Origin: Antedon mediterranea
Taxonomy: Eukaryota; Echinodermata; Crinoidea; Comatulida; Antedonidae
Assembly (NCBI RefSeq): GCF_964355755.1
Contig: NC_092676.1
Span: forward strand, 23,542,288 to 23,606,287
Direction: 5' to 3'
Length of the DNA stretch: 64,000 nucleotides
In this document: positions 1 to 17,700 of the stretch, piece by piece
How the letters are laid out: each line of letters opens with the position of its first letter
Numbering within the stretch: position 1 is the stretch's first letter
Made by a program: the position numbers and the translations under genes
Notes under the pieces: generated by a model
Told to the model about the DNA's origin: nothing
The model's input: only the letters and a program-made list of their open reading frames with translations
The model's database searches: none

Positions 1-84
1 GTGATAACATCATCATGTCCATATATGGGCACATCACATTTTATTGTCACATTAAGTTTGATAGTGTAGACATAGCTGTAACCT
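1..84. mobile_element. MITE copy (TIR family ending in TAGACAGAGCTTTA), right half
   Basis: The window opens inside a short inverted-repeat element. Bases 10-84 closely match the right half of the complete copy at 34189-34399 (ATCATGTCCATATATGGGC, then AAGTTTGATAGTGTAGACA). The left terminus lies outside the window. Confidence 0.7.
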
Positions 85-137
85 AGCTGATGGTACAAAA
101 CCTAGACATAAGAAAACCATAGTAAAAAACTAACTCG

Positions 138-324
138 CTAAAGCTTGGTTCCCACTAGAACGTAACGCAGGGACGTAAGCGGAACGCAAGCGTTTTAACC
201 AATGACAAGTGAAGTTATAGACAGTTAGCAATCACAAGCGAATAAGCCATCGCTTGTGATTGGTCAATTCATTTGCGTTGCGTTACGTCCTTGCGTTGCG
301 TCGTTAGTGGGAACCACGCTTTAG
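138..324. mobile_element. MITE with terminal inverted repeats AAAGCTTGGTTCCCACTA
   Basis: The left end CTAAAGCTTGGTTCCCACTA is mirrored at 305-323 by TAGTGGGAACCACGCTTTA. The interior contains further reverse-complementary blocks around AACGCAAGCG and TCGCTTGTGATTGG, so the whole ~187 bp can fold back. A half copy is seen near 25180-25282. No coding capacity. Confidence 0.8.
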
Positions 325-990
325 TGGGAATAGAACATGCTTTGCTTTTTAGTACTTAATACTATACAGTAGAATATAAACTGATGTGTAAGACTAAGAG
401 TGGATATTTACACAGAAGACTAGGCATTGAATCGCTAAACCTGATTGGTTTATTTGTAGCAGGGAGATGTAAAATACATCTTAATGTTTGTAGCAACTGT
501 TTTTGTGGCATTATAAGTGCACACCTTTTGAATTTTTAATTATATAACCTCAGCTATTACTTATTTACTTATTATAATCTAACTTATTGTATAATCATCG
601 TTTCATCTAATGCAATTAACAGCTTCTTTTATCAAATATTGTTTGACTTTCAAGGTTTTATTCACCAATATTTTCAGTATCTGATTGATCTATCAACTTG
701 GCCAGCAGTTGGTTCTTAATTAGAAGCTACACACTTTATGCCTACTGATAAATACATTCCCACTATCACCTTCTTGCTATCTTTAAATCTCAATTTGAAC
801 AGTTTATTAAATGTCAAAGGGACCATCTCAAATGTGCCAAATAGTTATAAAATTATATTAAATGAATATTAACCTTTTGGCCTAAAATAAGACATTTGAG
901 AAGAAACATGCAACATGAAATATATTATTACATTTGCTATCATATTTAGTTAGTAATATTAAAATTATGATTAAATTAATTGCATATTTT
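325..990. other. ERM intron sequence, nothing recognised
   Basis: AT-rich non-coding sequence. I looked for the expected upstream FERM exon and did not find one. No open frame or repeat structure stands out. Confidence 0.5.
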
Positions 991-994
991 TGTA

Positions 995-1065
995 GTGGCA
1001 CTGTTGCTTAGTGGTTTACAAACTTGCTTAATATTCTAAGGTCTTTGGTTCAAATCATGTGTAGT
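995..1065 (+). repeat. tRNA-like sequence, probable tRNA-derived SINE head
   Basis: An A-box-like block (TTGCTTAGTGG, ~1004-1014) and a B-box-like block (GGTTCAAATC, 1047-1056) are spaced as in a polymerase III internal promoter. I could not fold a convincing acceptor or anticodon stem, so it is read as a decayed SINE head rather than a working tRNA. Confidence 0.5.
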
Positions 1066-1245
1066 TTTAATTAGATGTGCAAATTTCTTAATTCTAATTG
1101 TGTTTAATAGTGAAGTGATAGATGAGATGGACATTAAAATAATGTAATAATTATAAATGTAAACCTATTTATGTGTATTTATTTGTATCTTAAATAGTAA
1201 CAAGATTTTCTTTTAATGTTATTGTTATGTTTTTGTTTTCGATAG

Positions 1246-6476
<5,231 letters not shown>

Positions 6477-6560
6477 ATTGCAAAATTAAGAGCAATTACT
6501 CCATAAGGTAATCATTTTTTTTCTTGTTGTTGGTGTTTAAAATTTTCTAAAATAAAATAC
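6477..6560 (+). terminator. Proximal 3' UTR of the ERM gene with a polyadenylation signal
   Basis: An AATAAA hexamer lies at 6551-6556, about 75 bases after the ERM stop codon, and an inverted-repeat element begins immediately beyond it at 6562. This is a plausible short 3' UTR end. A longer UTR, possibly spliced, cannot be excluded without transcripts. Confidence 0.4.
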
Positions 6561-6561
6561 C

Positions 6562-7045
6562 TTAAAGATGTATTGTCCCTTGAAACACAAAAAATGAAGG
6601 TCAAAATATTCTAAATTTAAATTGGCCATATCAAAATAATATTAAAGTTATTCACTTTAAGTTGAAAATTTGAGCCAAAAAACAACAAGTTTACATAATT
6701 ATTATTATTTGAGAGAAATTGACGCGAGTGAAAGTAAACAAAGATTTTGCAAACCACGAGTATGCATGCATAATATACTAATTAAGATTGTTTACAACTT
6801 GTCACGGTTGAGACTGTGTTTTTACACAGATCGCGATGGAAGCATTATGATTATGCATACAGAGTAGCCACACAAGCGCGTTGCATTTTGGGATATGTTA
6901 ATTTTGATTGAAAACTTTGACTGGAAACAAAAAACATCTGTATTTCAGTTAAATGATTTTTTTTCACTAATTATGATACTTCAAAATGACCCACTTTTTT
7001 TCAAATATTTTTTTGGAATTAGTCAAAGGGACAATACATCTTTAA
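6562..7045. mobile_element. MITE-like element with 20-bp TIR TTAAAGATGTATTGTCCCTT
   Basis: The left end at 6562-6581 is the exact reverse complement of AAGGGACAATACATCTTTAA at 7026-7045. A further matching right end (GGGACAATACATCTTTAAAA) is seen at ~38882-38902. The interior has no gene. The element abuts the ERM polyadenylation signal. Confidence 0.85.
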
Positions 7046-7049
7046 AAAT

Positions 7050-9835
7050 GAATACAACAAGTTATTCTTATTGTAAAAACATTTATTCTGCACTTAAGAT
7101 AAACTTCGAATTTGGATAAATGATGACATTTCAGGCTATGACCACATGTTCTGTTTTTGTAAGAGATCTTGAAGATGTCATCTGGGGTTTATATCCTCAA
7201 TTAAATATTTTATTTCACCAATCAGTCAACATATTATTTATAACTGCATTGTTTTTTTCCCAGGGTACTTTGTTGTAGTCTTTTTCCGTAACAACTTGGA
7301 TTGACTAAGTCACGAAGCTACAGTCATCACAGACAACTACACGGCTTGAAAAACTCCACACTGAGTTTACTCAAAAATATAAAAAATTAGTGGCCATAAA
7401 ATTTTGATATGTAAATAATCATGGTTAAGTTTAAGTTTTATAATTCTCATTATTATGGTAGTTTAACACAATCAGGGCGCGACACAGTGCTAGCCTGACT
7501 GGGCACTGTCTAGTAGAAATCATTCCGAGCTGGTCCAGCTGTCTTTAGTCCCCCTAGTAAAAAACGCTGATTTCCTCCTTCCCCAATTTTCCCACATTTC
7601 TTCCAATTAAATATAATTGTAATTTTGTATAATAAAAACATGAGAAAAAACAAGAAATTTACATATAATATTGCACTGCTAGTAAATTCTCACTGTAGGT
7701 TAAATCAATGATTATCGGGTAAGTCTCACTTTGTGATAAGGTAATTGTAGTGTATGTATTATATTATTGTTAGTGTTTTTCTAAATTAATCTGCCTACTA
7801 GATAATTCAAAATTAGTATAAAACACTGACAACGCATAACACGTTCGGTACACCATTAAGTAAGTTTTTTTTAAGTCAAACATTTGTCATGAATACAATT
7901 TGTGCGCATTCGGCATACACATAAACGATACATAATATAAATAAATGAACATGATGATGATAACTTTAGAAACACACAATAGTGCCTTTTGCAGAAAGTT
8001 ATTCACATGACCATTGATAACATATCAAAACAACTCATTAACAATGTTATTTTTTTCGTATCTTTTCATTTCTATAGAACAATATTTTGTTAATAATTAA
8101 ATTGTTCCAACTTGAATGTTGTATATATTTTGGTTTACAATTGACATAATATTAACATAATATCGATGATTCCTGCCCTTTATTGACAACATGCACAAAT
8201 GCTAGCTGCTTTACTGTTGATATAACGTCTGTTTTAAAGAGCATTCGCAGCTTTGTATTTTTGATGAAAGATTGTATTTTTTGCTCATTTTATTGGACAT
8301 ACCAATGTTAGAATTACATTCCTTAAATCTTGAAATTATAATGTGCGGTCAAGTGTGTAATTTGTGCAGTCAGGCATGTTATTTATGCATTGCAATGAAT
8401 TATGGGTGATAGTTGATGTTTGCAAATTTTCCATTGTTATTACGAGCTCGTTAGTAAGACAATAATTGAAAGTATTTGACATGTAAATGAGAAATTTGTT
8501 AGCCAGGACTTTTTGGCATAACTAAAAAAAATTTAAAGTACAGTATATATGAATTTTGTAATCACATAGCTTGCTTAAAAATGAATTATTTGCTTTTTTC
8601 TTTAGTTATATTTAGGTCAGTCAATTATTATTTTTTTATTATTCAGTTAAAGGGAAATGCTATATAATTACTTTTGAATATTATAGCATATGTTCATATT
8701 TATACTTATGGTTCTAAACAATGATTCAATTAATTGTTATCTATATACAATTAGCATACTGAACTGTTAAAAGATTGAAATTCTCAAAACCATCAGTCAC
8801 AAACCAGATCTCCGGCCAGGGTTCTGTACAAATAAAAGTCCCGCTGTTGATCTGACTCTAGGGACTTAACTACGCCTTAACCAGTTTCTCTGTGGGAACA
8901 AAACGATGTCAAGAAAATTTGGCATATTTATATTCCTCCCCTGAATGGACAAGTTTGGTTTCATTCAATTTCTGAATCACTATCACTTATTGCTATATAG
9001 ATACCGATGTTAATAATAATAATTGTAAAATGTATGCACAGTGTTAAGATATACTGTAATAAAGTGGTTCGTTGTGGGAGTTCTGTCACTTTCCTTCACT
9101 GAACATAACATCTCAGCTTCTAATTTGCATACATGGACATGTGAAACGATTCTAGAGAGATTGAAATTAAATGGATATATTATTTTACACCACATGCTAA
9201 GATAATAACTAGTAATGATGGCACTTTCTACTTTAAGAGATTTGTTTTGTTTTTTTCTTTTTTAAATAAAAATAGATTTGTAAATTTAAAATTATGTTTT
9301 TGGATATTAAAAACTAATTGCAAACATTCACTGATAGTTTATATTGAGCAGGTTTAGTTTAATTTGATGGCAGAGGGATTCTATACAAATATTGTTAGGT
9401 TTTGATTTAAATAATAATAAATGCGATTGTATTATTTACATTTAATTTGTTTGTTTCTGGTTTTGTTTGTGTTATGGTAGATGGGTGGTATGGTACTAGA
9501 TTCTGGTCACTCCTCTCCCAACAAATAAGACGAGACCGCCGGCAATTGGTCATGAAATCACAAAAGGTCGAAGTAATAGGAAAATACATGGGACAGAAAA
9601 ACATAATTACATTATATTGTATATCCCCCTCCTCTGTGACACCCCTATTCAGGGGAACCCCCAATTAAAATGCTCTTAACGAAGTATGGCTAAAATGTAA
9701 ATTAATGGTACGGATTGGTGAAAAGTAGGCATTGTGTACGTACGCGCGCGCCCTGAAAGAAGACTGTCAAAACTTAACTTGTAGGCCTGTGGTGTGCCGC
9801 AAACTTGACTGCCATAAGTTCGCTATATATGTATA
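7050..9835. other. Intergenic, no gene recognised
   Basis: AT-rich with scattered short palindromes. A CCCAGG acceptor-like site near 7263 could belong to an extended ERM 3' UTR. Bases 9610-9664 carry a CCCCTATTCAGGGGAACCCC hairpin related to the MITE at 36430-36593. Confidence 0.45.
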
Positions 9836-9839
9836 TACA

Positions 9840-10016
9840 GTATATAAACATCACAGAATATATTCTAATCCGCCCGATATAACGAAATTTAATTAATTAG
9901 AAAAAATAAAAATGACGAAACCTGTGAGAATGAGAAAAAGCCCTCTCCGAGATTCAAACCCGGAACCTTCTGCTTGATATGCAGATCTCCTAACCATTAG
10001 ACCACTGGGGTTTTCA
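9840..10016 (-). repeat. tRNA-derived SINE (copy 1)
   Basis: On the minus strand the head (10016-9940) has a D-arm CAGTGGTCTAATGGTTAGGA, an anticodon-arm-like TCTGCATATCAAGCAGA and a B box GGGTTTGAATC. The tail runs into AATTTAATTAATTA. A second copy in the same orientation is at 60195-60390, and tail-only copies are near 45883-45925 and 46088-46165. The acceptor stem pairs poorly. Confidence 0.7.
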
Positions 10017-10771
10017 TTGTATTGTTCTAATTCGATTGTGCGAGGCAGCGAGGCACACCAAATATTAAGTGTGAGGCAGGCGGGCATATAGTTTACAATT
10101 TCAAAAAGGTGCGAGGCATATAGTTTACAATTTCAAAAAGGTGCGAGGCATTTCTTAACGTACTATTATGCTATATTATAGGCCTAATACTTAATTATTT
10201 ATATTTTTAAAATAGGCCTAGCGTATCGAAATAGATTCGTGTATACACTCATCATGCTATGTTGTTTATTTTTATGTAACAATTGTTTTTTTCATACAAG
10301 TCATATCGTGTATAAGTTGACTACAATGTTTGTTCATAATGATAATGAAAGAGTTGGTCAAAAAGACTTCACATAATTAAAATTCAATACAACAACAACG
10401 TATTTATATCAAAACATTTCTCGGAATAGAAATAGATTGTAAAATTGGTAACAAAACAAACATGTTAAATGTATACAAACAACAATTGATAAAGACATCA
10501 GTATAATAATAATATATAAAGTGAGAAAACTGCTAAAAAGTAGTGTATAATTTATTTTATTTATGCATTGATATTATTACCATATATTAATGATTGTTGT
10601 GAAATTTGGGGTAACACTTATAAAAGTACAGTACAAAATGTTTACAAAAAAAAGGTACTGTAATTTATAAAATTATCAATAGTGTAAAATGATAGCATTA
10701 GCCATAGTAGTAAATGATACTGGATACCAGAGGAAGTAGAGGTTTCGTTGAGGTTTTTTCATCTACAGTAT

Positions 10772-11430
10772 TATATCGTGGGCTTAGAGTCAGAACTGTC
10801 TATGTCCAAAACTGACGTTTTGAGAAAAAGAGGTTTCAAAGTTTAATTATGTCTTACAAATCAAAAAATCTAGGCTAAACAATAATACTCAAGAATTATG
10901 TTACTAATACTCAGTCAAAGTTGATGTTTGGTCCTCATACTCGTTCTTCCCTTGGGTGGGCCAAAAATGGCAAAAAATCCTCAAAAATGGACATAACCAG
11001 TTCTGGTCGAAAAAAAACAAACCACAATGGACATAATCAAAGTCAAACATAGTACTTTTTTGGTTCATTTAAATCACAAAAATTCAGAAGAAGTGAGAAA
11101 CAACTTGAAAATGATAATACGGAAGAGACAGCATGGACACCACCGCTGCATACAGGAATCCAATGTAAAAGATATGTCTATGTCCTAAAAAAATTAAAAA
11201 AAATCATGCCAGAACTGACCATGTCCCAACATAGACAGTTCTGGCATAAATCAAAATCATATATATGGACATAGACTTAATTTACTTTGTCTAACGCCCC
11301 CTATTTTGAAGGGAGTGGACCTAGTCACTTCTGGCAGAGAAAGTATATCAAAGAACATAACTAATAGAGGGTCTAACTCATTTTTGCTGAAATTGGACAT
11401 AGACAGTTTTGGCACTAAGCCCACGATATA
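10772..11430. mobile_element. 659-bp inverted-repeat element with internal repeats of the TIR sequence
   Basis: The left end TATATCGTGGGCTTAG then AACTGTCTATGTCC is mirrored at the right by GGACATAGACAGTTTTGG then CTAAGCCCACGATATA, flanked by TA. The interior carries several degenerate copies of the same block in both orientations (for example near 10990-11010, 11210-11245 and 11320-11340). There is no open frame. Confidence 0.85.
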
Positions 11431-12834
11431 TAATGCCAGAATAAGGAAATAGAATTAAGCTTCACGGCCAAAATGATAATAGAGGACTAAAACAAAGTGG
11501 AATGCGTCAATTTCTCATGCATTTATTGGTGAAAAACACGTTTAATCTCAATATATTTGTTAATTTGTCAATAAAAATGCTGTAATATGTTACTGCTGAT
11601 ACTGTTCTGTTTTCAAAGAATACTATAAATTGATCCTAAATTTTGGGAAATGATAAAATGATGCCTCGCATTTTTTGACGATGGTAAAACGATGCCTCGC
11701 ATAAATTTCTGACTTGCCTTGCTTTTGCGCATATCCTAGGCCTGTTGTGCATGTAGTTCTCTGTGCCCTGGGGACCTGTGAACACCTGCACATAGCCGGC
11801 CGGCCATTAAACAATTATTACGCAATAAACATTAAGCTATATAAGCTTTGCAATTAGTGGTAATATGTAGGCCTACACACATAAATATAAGTTTAATTTA
11901 TAGTATAATCATAATAATTAGATATCAAATTAATAGTTTTCATACAATAATATCGTGGATTTGTATAGCGCCTAATGTTGTGAAACATTATTACCCCAGT
12001 CTATTGGATCAAACGTGTATGGAAACATCCAAAATTGAAATGACACATGAAATAAATAATGTCATATTGCAGTTTTTGGTATAACAAGTGAGCATCTTCA
12101 TCTGCAATCAAAGTTGCTATTTCATTGCCAGAATTTTACCTGTTTGGTGACCAAGTCAACAACTTTTTTGGCTTATTATAATGCTGTTTCCAAGATTCAT
12201 CGAGCATAAAGGGACATTATATTGTGCCAACAAGGATGAAGAACCATCAGTTAAAGATACTGCATATCAACGGTATTCAAAGGGTTTGGGTAATTTTCTA
12301 ACTTGTCATCACTACCGGTGACCGGTAAACAAGCTTTGTTCTTATGTCATCCACACCAGCATTTGTTATAAATCTTTATGAATTTGAAATAATTTGAAAT
12401 GGTGAATAAATTGATAATTGGTACTTAATTACAGTATTTAAATTTCTACAACAAGCAGTATTTCCTTGGCAAAAAATTTCAGGAAATGGAATCGAAACTT
12501 TGAATGCAGATGGAGCATTAAATCTATTAGGGGCCTACTATTACTTTGCCATCATTAAACAAAATATTTTAAGACAGAAGAAGCAATATAGTGGAAAAAT
12601 CTGTAGTTAAAGAAAACACTGGGGAGCAAATGGCAACATCTTCAATGGCATTTCGAATGAGAAACGATCTGTACTTGCAAAGAAACAAAGATATGAAGTA
12701 TGAATGAATTCGAAACATCTTTTGTTCAGTCCAACATTAACAAGACATCTGATTAATAATAATTAATAGTAATTCACTTACAGTAGGTGGTCTATATTAG
12801 TAAAACCAACCGTTAAGGAGATAATATACAGGGC
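11431..12834. other. Intergenic, no gene recognised
   Basis: AT-rich sequence with a short TTTGTATAGCGCCTAATG motif at ~11958. That motif also occurs in the element at 58845-58930, so a small dispersed repeat is likely. No supported exon. Confidence 0.4.
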
Positions 12835-13341
12835 TTCAAAATGGTAAATGGCGGCCATTTTTAATTTATGCTAATGAACCCACTTCACGATGTCCGATTT
12901 TGGTAAACTTTGGATATGATGTTAATTTGGACCATATCAACCAGACAAAACAAAAACAAATTATGTTGCAATTTGTTCTAGGTTCAACCATACTTTTACT
13001 GGACTATAGGTATAAACCATTTTTAATTTGCTATGTTAATTAAAAGTCAAGTTATAAGCCAAAATACGTTTAAAATGATGGCGGCCATCTTGGATTTCAA
13101 CATGGCGGCTGAAATAGAATATTTACAACTTTAATAACAATATATTTGGAATCCTCAGTATCACAAACATAGGTACTGTATAGGCATCATTTCTAACCTA
13201 CTATGTTACTTATATGTTAAGTTATAAGCCAAAATACGTTTTAAATGGCGACCATCTTGAATTCCAACATGGAGGCTGAAGTAGAATATTTACAACTTTA
13301 ATAACAATATATTTGGAATCCTCAGTATCACAAACATTTAT
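12835..13341. repeat. Left part of a ~165-bp tandem array (GGCGGCCAT family)
   Basis: Units contain AAGTTATAAGCCAAAATACG, a GGCGGCCATCTTGGATTTC-like block and TAACAATATATTTGGAATCC. Units resume at 17435-17700 after a 4.1-kb insertion. A related AAAATGGCCG/GCCGCCATTTT block occurs at 46760-46800. Confidence 0.85.
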
Positions 13342-14639
13342 AGTCCGGTGGCAGGAGGGGGAATCACCACCCGAAAGGGGACAAATTGCCATCCAACTTT
13401 TCTAGACTAGAATTTTCCGTAGATTACGAATATGGAAGGTAATCGATCAGGATAGGAAGCGTTTTCAAGATATAAGGGGTCAAAGTTCAAAATTGACCAA
13501 TTACAACAATGTATTATGTATATGTATTATAACAAATTTATTGAAGCACAATTTGGTCTTTTATTACATTTTTATGATTATAAGTGTCTATTCAATCACC
13601 TTATGAAAAAAAAATCCTTTGTGATTAAGGGTCAAATGTCAATATTGACCAATCATAGAACGTACCTATAAAACCAAATAAAAACTAATATTTAATCAAA
13701 ATTGGATGTTTTCTCATTCTGTTAATCAATCATACGCAATGTAAAAGAGCGAATACATCATTTCATCAGTTGACATAAGGTCAATTTCATCAGTTGACAT
13801 AAGGTCAAAGGTCAACATTTTAATACGCGTATTAGTTAACAAATAAATGCAAAGTTGTCCAAACTATGATATTGATGGTTTTACAAGTAATCAAATTATT
13901 TGATTAGTAAAGTTATGTTATTTCATTATAATTTTGATTATTATAATTATAATACTGTATTTAATCAAATCAGACTTCGATCAGGATAGGAAGTGAATAG
14001 GAAGAGAAAGGGGTCAAAGTTTAAAATTGACCAATTATAACAATGTATTATATACATATGTATTATAACCAGTTTATTAAAGTTCAATTTGGTCTTTTAA
14101 TATATTTGTATGGTTATAGGTATTGTATGGTGTTATTCAGTCGCCTTATAAAACAAATACTTTGCAATTAAAGGTCAAATGTCAATATTAACCAATCACA
14201 CAATTTGCATTTAAAACCAAATAAAAACTAACATTTAAGACAAAATGTTATGTTTTATCATTCTGTTAAGACATCTATCAATCATACACAATCAAAAGAG
14301 CACATTTATCATTACACAAGTTGACATGGGTCAAAGGTCAACATTTGAACAAATGATATACTAAATAATGCAAAGTTATTCAAACTATGAGATCGATGTT
14401 CATAAATGTTATCACGTTATTTGATCAGTGAATTTATGGTATTTTTTTATTTTTTCTAGTACGCATTATTTTAAATGTATTAATATAATACTGTAAAATA
14501 AATAATAAAATTAATATCATGACGATTAAAATGTTATGATGTTAAAATGTTGCGCTGACCTTCAATGATTTGCCACTATACAGTTGCATTTATTAGGGCT
14601 ACAATATTCGTCTTTGGAAAATAAACTACTATTCATCAG

Positions 14640-16190
14640 AACCAGAGAATACAAATTCGTACAGGATAGGGCATAGGCAGATCCAGGTGGCCAAACTCAA
14701 TCCACAACTCACTACACAGACAGACCACAATTTTTATATAGTTTGGCCCATACAGGAAAGAGTTTCCTGTATACAAAGGATTCTAAAATAACCCATGTGG
14801 ATTTGCCCGAATGAACCCTCTAAGGACCCTTTTGGGATCTCTATGTGGTGTGCTACATAAGGCCCTGTATTAGAAATTAGTATGGGGTAAATAGTTCATA
14901 GATGAACTAGGAATAAACCTAAATGTGCACCCTCAATCTTTAAATAACATTTATGGATTTGCCCAAATGAACCCAAGGGCCGATCCTTCATGGACCTTTC
15001 GGGGTTCTCTATGTGGGGCTACAAGAGACCCTATATTGGAAATAATGTATGTGGGGTGAAAATGTGGGTTCATAGAGATATAATAAATATCCCTGTGCAC
15101 CCTCCATCATCCATAAGGAATATTTTATGGATTTGCCCAAATTAACCCAAGGGCCGGTCGTTCTCCATGGATGGACATTAAGCCCCATAATGGAAATATA
15201 AGGGGTGACACTGTGAGTTCATATAGACAGGCGTGGCCCATGAATTAAGCTGCCTGTGCACTCTCGATCCTTAAGAAAAATTTATGGATTTGCCCAAATT
15301 AACCAAAGGGCCGGTCCTCCATGGACATTAAGCCCCATAATGGAAATATAATGGATGACACTGTGGGTTTATATAGACAGGCACAACCATGGAATAAAGC
15401 TGCCTTTGCACTCTCGATCCTTAAGGAACACTTATGGATTATCCCAAATTAACCCATGGGCCGGTCCTCCATGGATGGACATTAAGCCCCATAATGGACA
15501 TATAAGGGGTGACACTGTGGGTTCATAATAGACAGGCGGGGCCCATGAATTAAGCTGCCTGTGCACTCTCGATCCTTAAGAAAAATTTATGGATTTGCCC
15601 AAATTAACCAAAGGGCCGGTCCTCCATGGACATTAAGCCCCATAATGGAAATAGAATGGATGACACTGTGGGTTTATATAGACAGGCACAACCATGGAAT
15701 AAAGCTGCCTGTGCACTCTCGATCCTTAAGGAACACTTATGGATTTGCCCAAATTAACCCAAGGGCCGGTCATCCATGGACATTAAGCCTCATAATGGAA
15801 ATCCGGGGTGACAATGTGGGTTTATATAGACAGGCACATGGAATAAAGCTGCCTGTGCACTCTCGATCCTTAAGGAACCGATTTGGATTTTGCCTAAAAT
15901 GAAACAACAGCAGGTCATCTATTTAAACCCTTCTGTGGTTCTCTACTGTATGTTCAGTTCTACATTTGGCTCCTGTATCGGATCAATGCATTTGGCTACA
16001 TAAGTTACTGTGTTAGAAATATATCGGGTAACTAAAACTGTAGGTTCCAATATTAAGCCATGGCAAAAGCCTGTCTGTGCACTCTCAATCCTTTTAAAAG
16101 GAACCCATATGGATTTGCCAAAATGAACCAAGTGTAACTTCTCAATTCTCTATGAGCCGTACATTCCGTTTATTGGAGATTCGTGGATAC
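14640..16190. repeat. ~150-bp degenerate tandem array inside the 4.1-kb element
   Basis: The block GTGCACTCTCGATCCTTAAG recurs at about 15257, 15407, 15562, 15712 and 15856, with variants near 14925, 15095 and 16078. Each is followed by TTATGGATTTGCCCAAATTA and GGGCCGGTCCTCCATGGA. Two periods are near multiples of three, which creates a spurious 113-codon open frame. Confidence 0.9.
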
Positions 16191-16961
16191 CTGATTGAAA
16201 TTGCTCAAATATTTCTGAAAGACATTGTACTGTATAGTAATACAGTAGTATTATTCCCCTTCCACACCTCTTTGAATTAAATCCGCCCTGATAGGCTCTT
16301 AGGTACAGGATTTAAAGGCAATAATCACACTTGTATTTTTCAAACAGTATAATCTATTAGATTGAATAAAAATATTTATTATAAACAATTTGCCGTTAGA
16401 AATCTCTGTGCCATGTCGTTATTTAGATGAGAAAAACAGGTCAAAGGTTAACATTACAGAAAAATAGGTGTTTCAGTCACTTTGTGAAAAAAAGTTGCAT
16501 TATGGCAAGTATAAACATATATATTGTGAACAATTTGACACCACAATTGGCTCCTTACGACAAATATTTATTAATTTATGTTTTTATAACCTTATTCAAT
16601 TATGTCAAAGGTTAATAACCACACTTCCGGTCATTTTCAAGCAATATCATCTGTTATACTGAATATAAATGTATATCTTGGGAACAATTTGCTCCTATTT
16701 TTAATTCTCTCCGACCTGCCGTTACTTAGATATAGCAAAAAGAGGTCAAAGGTCAAAATTGCTAACAATGGGGTTTCCGGTCAATTTTTCAAAGAAATTT
16801 CTGTTAGACCTAATATAAAGATATACATTGTGAAAAATTTGACACCAAAATTATCTCACTACGCCCAGAATTTCCAGAGATATAGCATGTTTTTATATTG
16901 GTCAATTTTGAACTTTGACCCCTTAGCATTTATTTTAATAATAACAGTATAATAAATCAAT

Positions 16962-16970
16962 TAGCAATTA

Positions 16971-17001
<31 letters not shown>

Positions 17002-17006
17002 TTTTT
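16962..17006. repeat. (TA)n microsatellite followed by a T run
   Basis: About ten TA dinucleotides followed by a T homopolymer, inside the 4.1-kb element. Confidence 0.9.
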
Positions 17007-17224
17007 AGTAATAATAATGATAATATATTCGCTTAAAACTTGAAAATATTAATAATACTGATAATAAATAGATAATAACATTAACTCCATCATATAGGTT
17101 ATAGTATTGTTCGATATGTAAGATTACCTTGTTTTTACTAATTTCATTTTACTTGTATAATTCGCTTCTTAGTTAAGACTTAAATGTTATTTTTTGATAC
17201 TTTTCTTTTTGTTTTTACATTGCC

Positions 17225-17312
17225 TTGTAAATGAACGCACCGTCTTATAAACGTGTGCCGCTGATACAAAAGCGTTCGTTCAATAAATTTATCTTATCTT
17301 ATCTTATCTCGA
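17225..17312 (+). mobile_element. 3' tail of a LINE-like retrotransposon
   Basis: The sequence ends TTCAATAAATTTATC followed by a TTATC pentamer repeat. A matching tail in opposite orientation (AGATAAGATAAGATAAATC, then ACAACAAGGCAA) is at 39925-39975. Short tandem tails of this kind are typical of non-LTR elements. Confidence 0.5.
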
Positions 17313-17434
17313 AAACGCTTCCTATCCTGACCGATTACCTTCCGTATTCGTAATCTACGGAACATTCTGGTCTAGAAAAGTTGGATGGCAATTTGTCCCC
17401 TTTCGGGTGGTGATATCCCCCCTCCTGCCACCGG

Positions 17435-17700
17435 ACTAATAGGTATAGAAACTATTTTTAACTTGCTATGTTAATTAAAAGTCAAGTTATAAGCCAAAAT
17501 ACGTTTAAAATGGCGGCCATCTTGGATTTCAACATGGCGGCTGAAATAGAATATTTGCAACTTTAATAACAATATAGTTGGAATCTTCACTATCACAAAC
17601 ATAGGTATAGACACCATTTTTAACTTGTTACGTCACTTAAAAGTCAAGTTATAAGCCAAAATAAGTCTGAAATGGCGGCCATTTTGTTTTTCTAATTTTA
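17435..17700. repeat. Right part of the ~165-bp tandem array
   Basis: Continues the units interrupted at 13341 (ATAGGTATAGAAACTATTTT, AAGTCAAGTTATAAGCC, GGCGGCCATCTTGGATTTC). Confidence 0.85.

Larger units (their letters stand above)
13342..17434. mobile_element. 4.1-kb element with ~125-bp terminal inverted repeats, inserted in the tandem array
   Basis: The left terminus GTCCGGTGGCAGGAGGGG is mirrored at ~17417-17434. The inverted repeats extend about 125 bp (left to ~13470, right from ~17312) with few mismatches, including AAGTTGGATGGCAATTTGTC on the right. A TA dinucleotide flanks both ends. The interior is repeats: a ~536-bp direct repeat (starts 13443 and 13979), a ~150-bp tandem array (14640-16190) and ~170-300-bp units rich in AGGTCAAAGGTCA (16320-16940). 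No transposase is visible, so it appears non-autonomous. Confidence 0.8.

Noticed and set aside
9940-10016. Functional tRNA gene
   Set aside because: The acceptor stem does not pair and a second copy shares the same non-tRNA tail, so it is a SINE.
15561-15902. 113-codon open frame with internal VHSRSLRN repeats
   Set aside because: It is produced by a tandem DNA repeat whose period is near a multiple of three; the array is degenerate and non-coding elsewhere in the same element.
16436-16760. AGGTCAAAGGTCA direct repeats as nuclear-receptor (DR1) elements
   Set aside because: The motif recurs as part of a transposable-element repeat unit, with no promoter context, so a regulatory reading is not supported.
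16427-16952. Three overlapping plus-strand frames of 62-116 codons
   Set aside because: They lie in repeated AGGTCAAAGGTCA-type units inside the 4.1-kb inverted-repeat element and show no protein family features.
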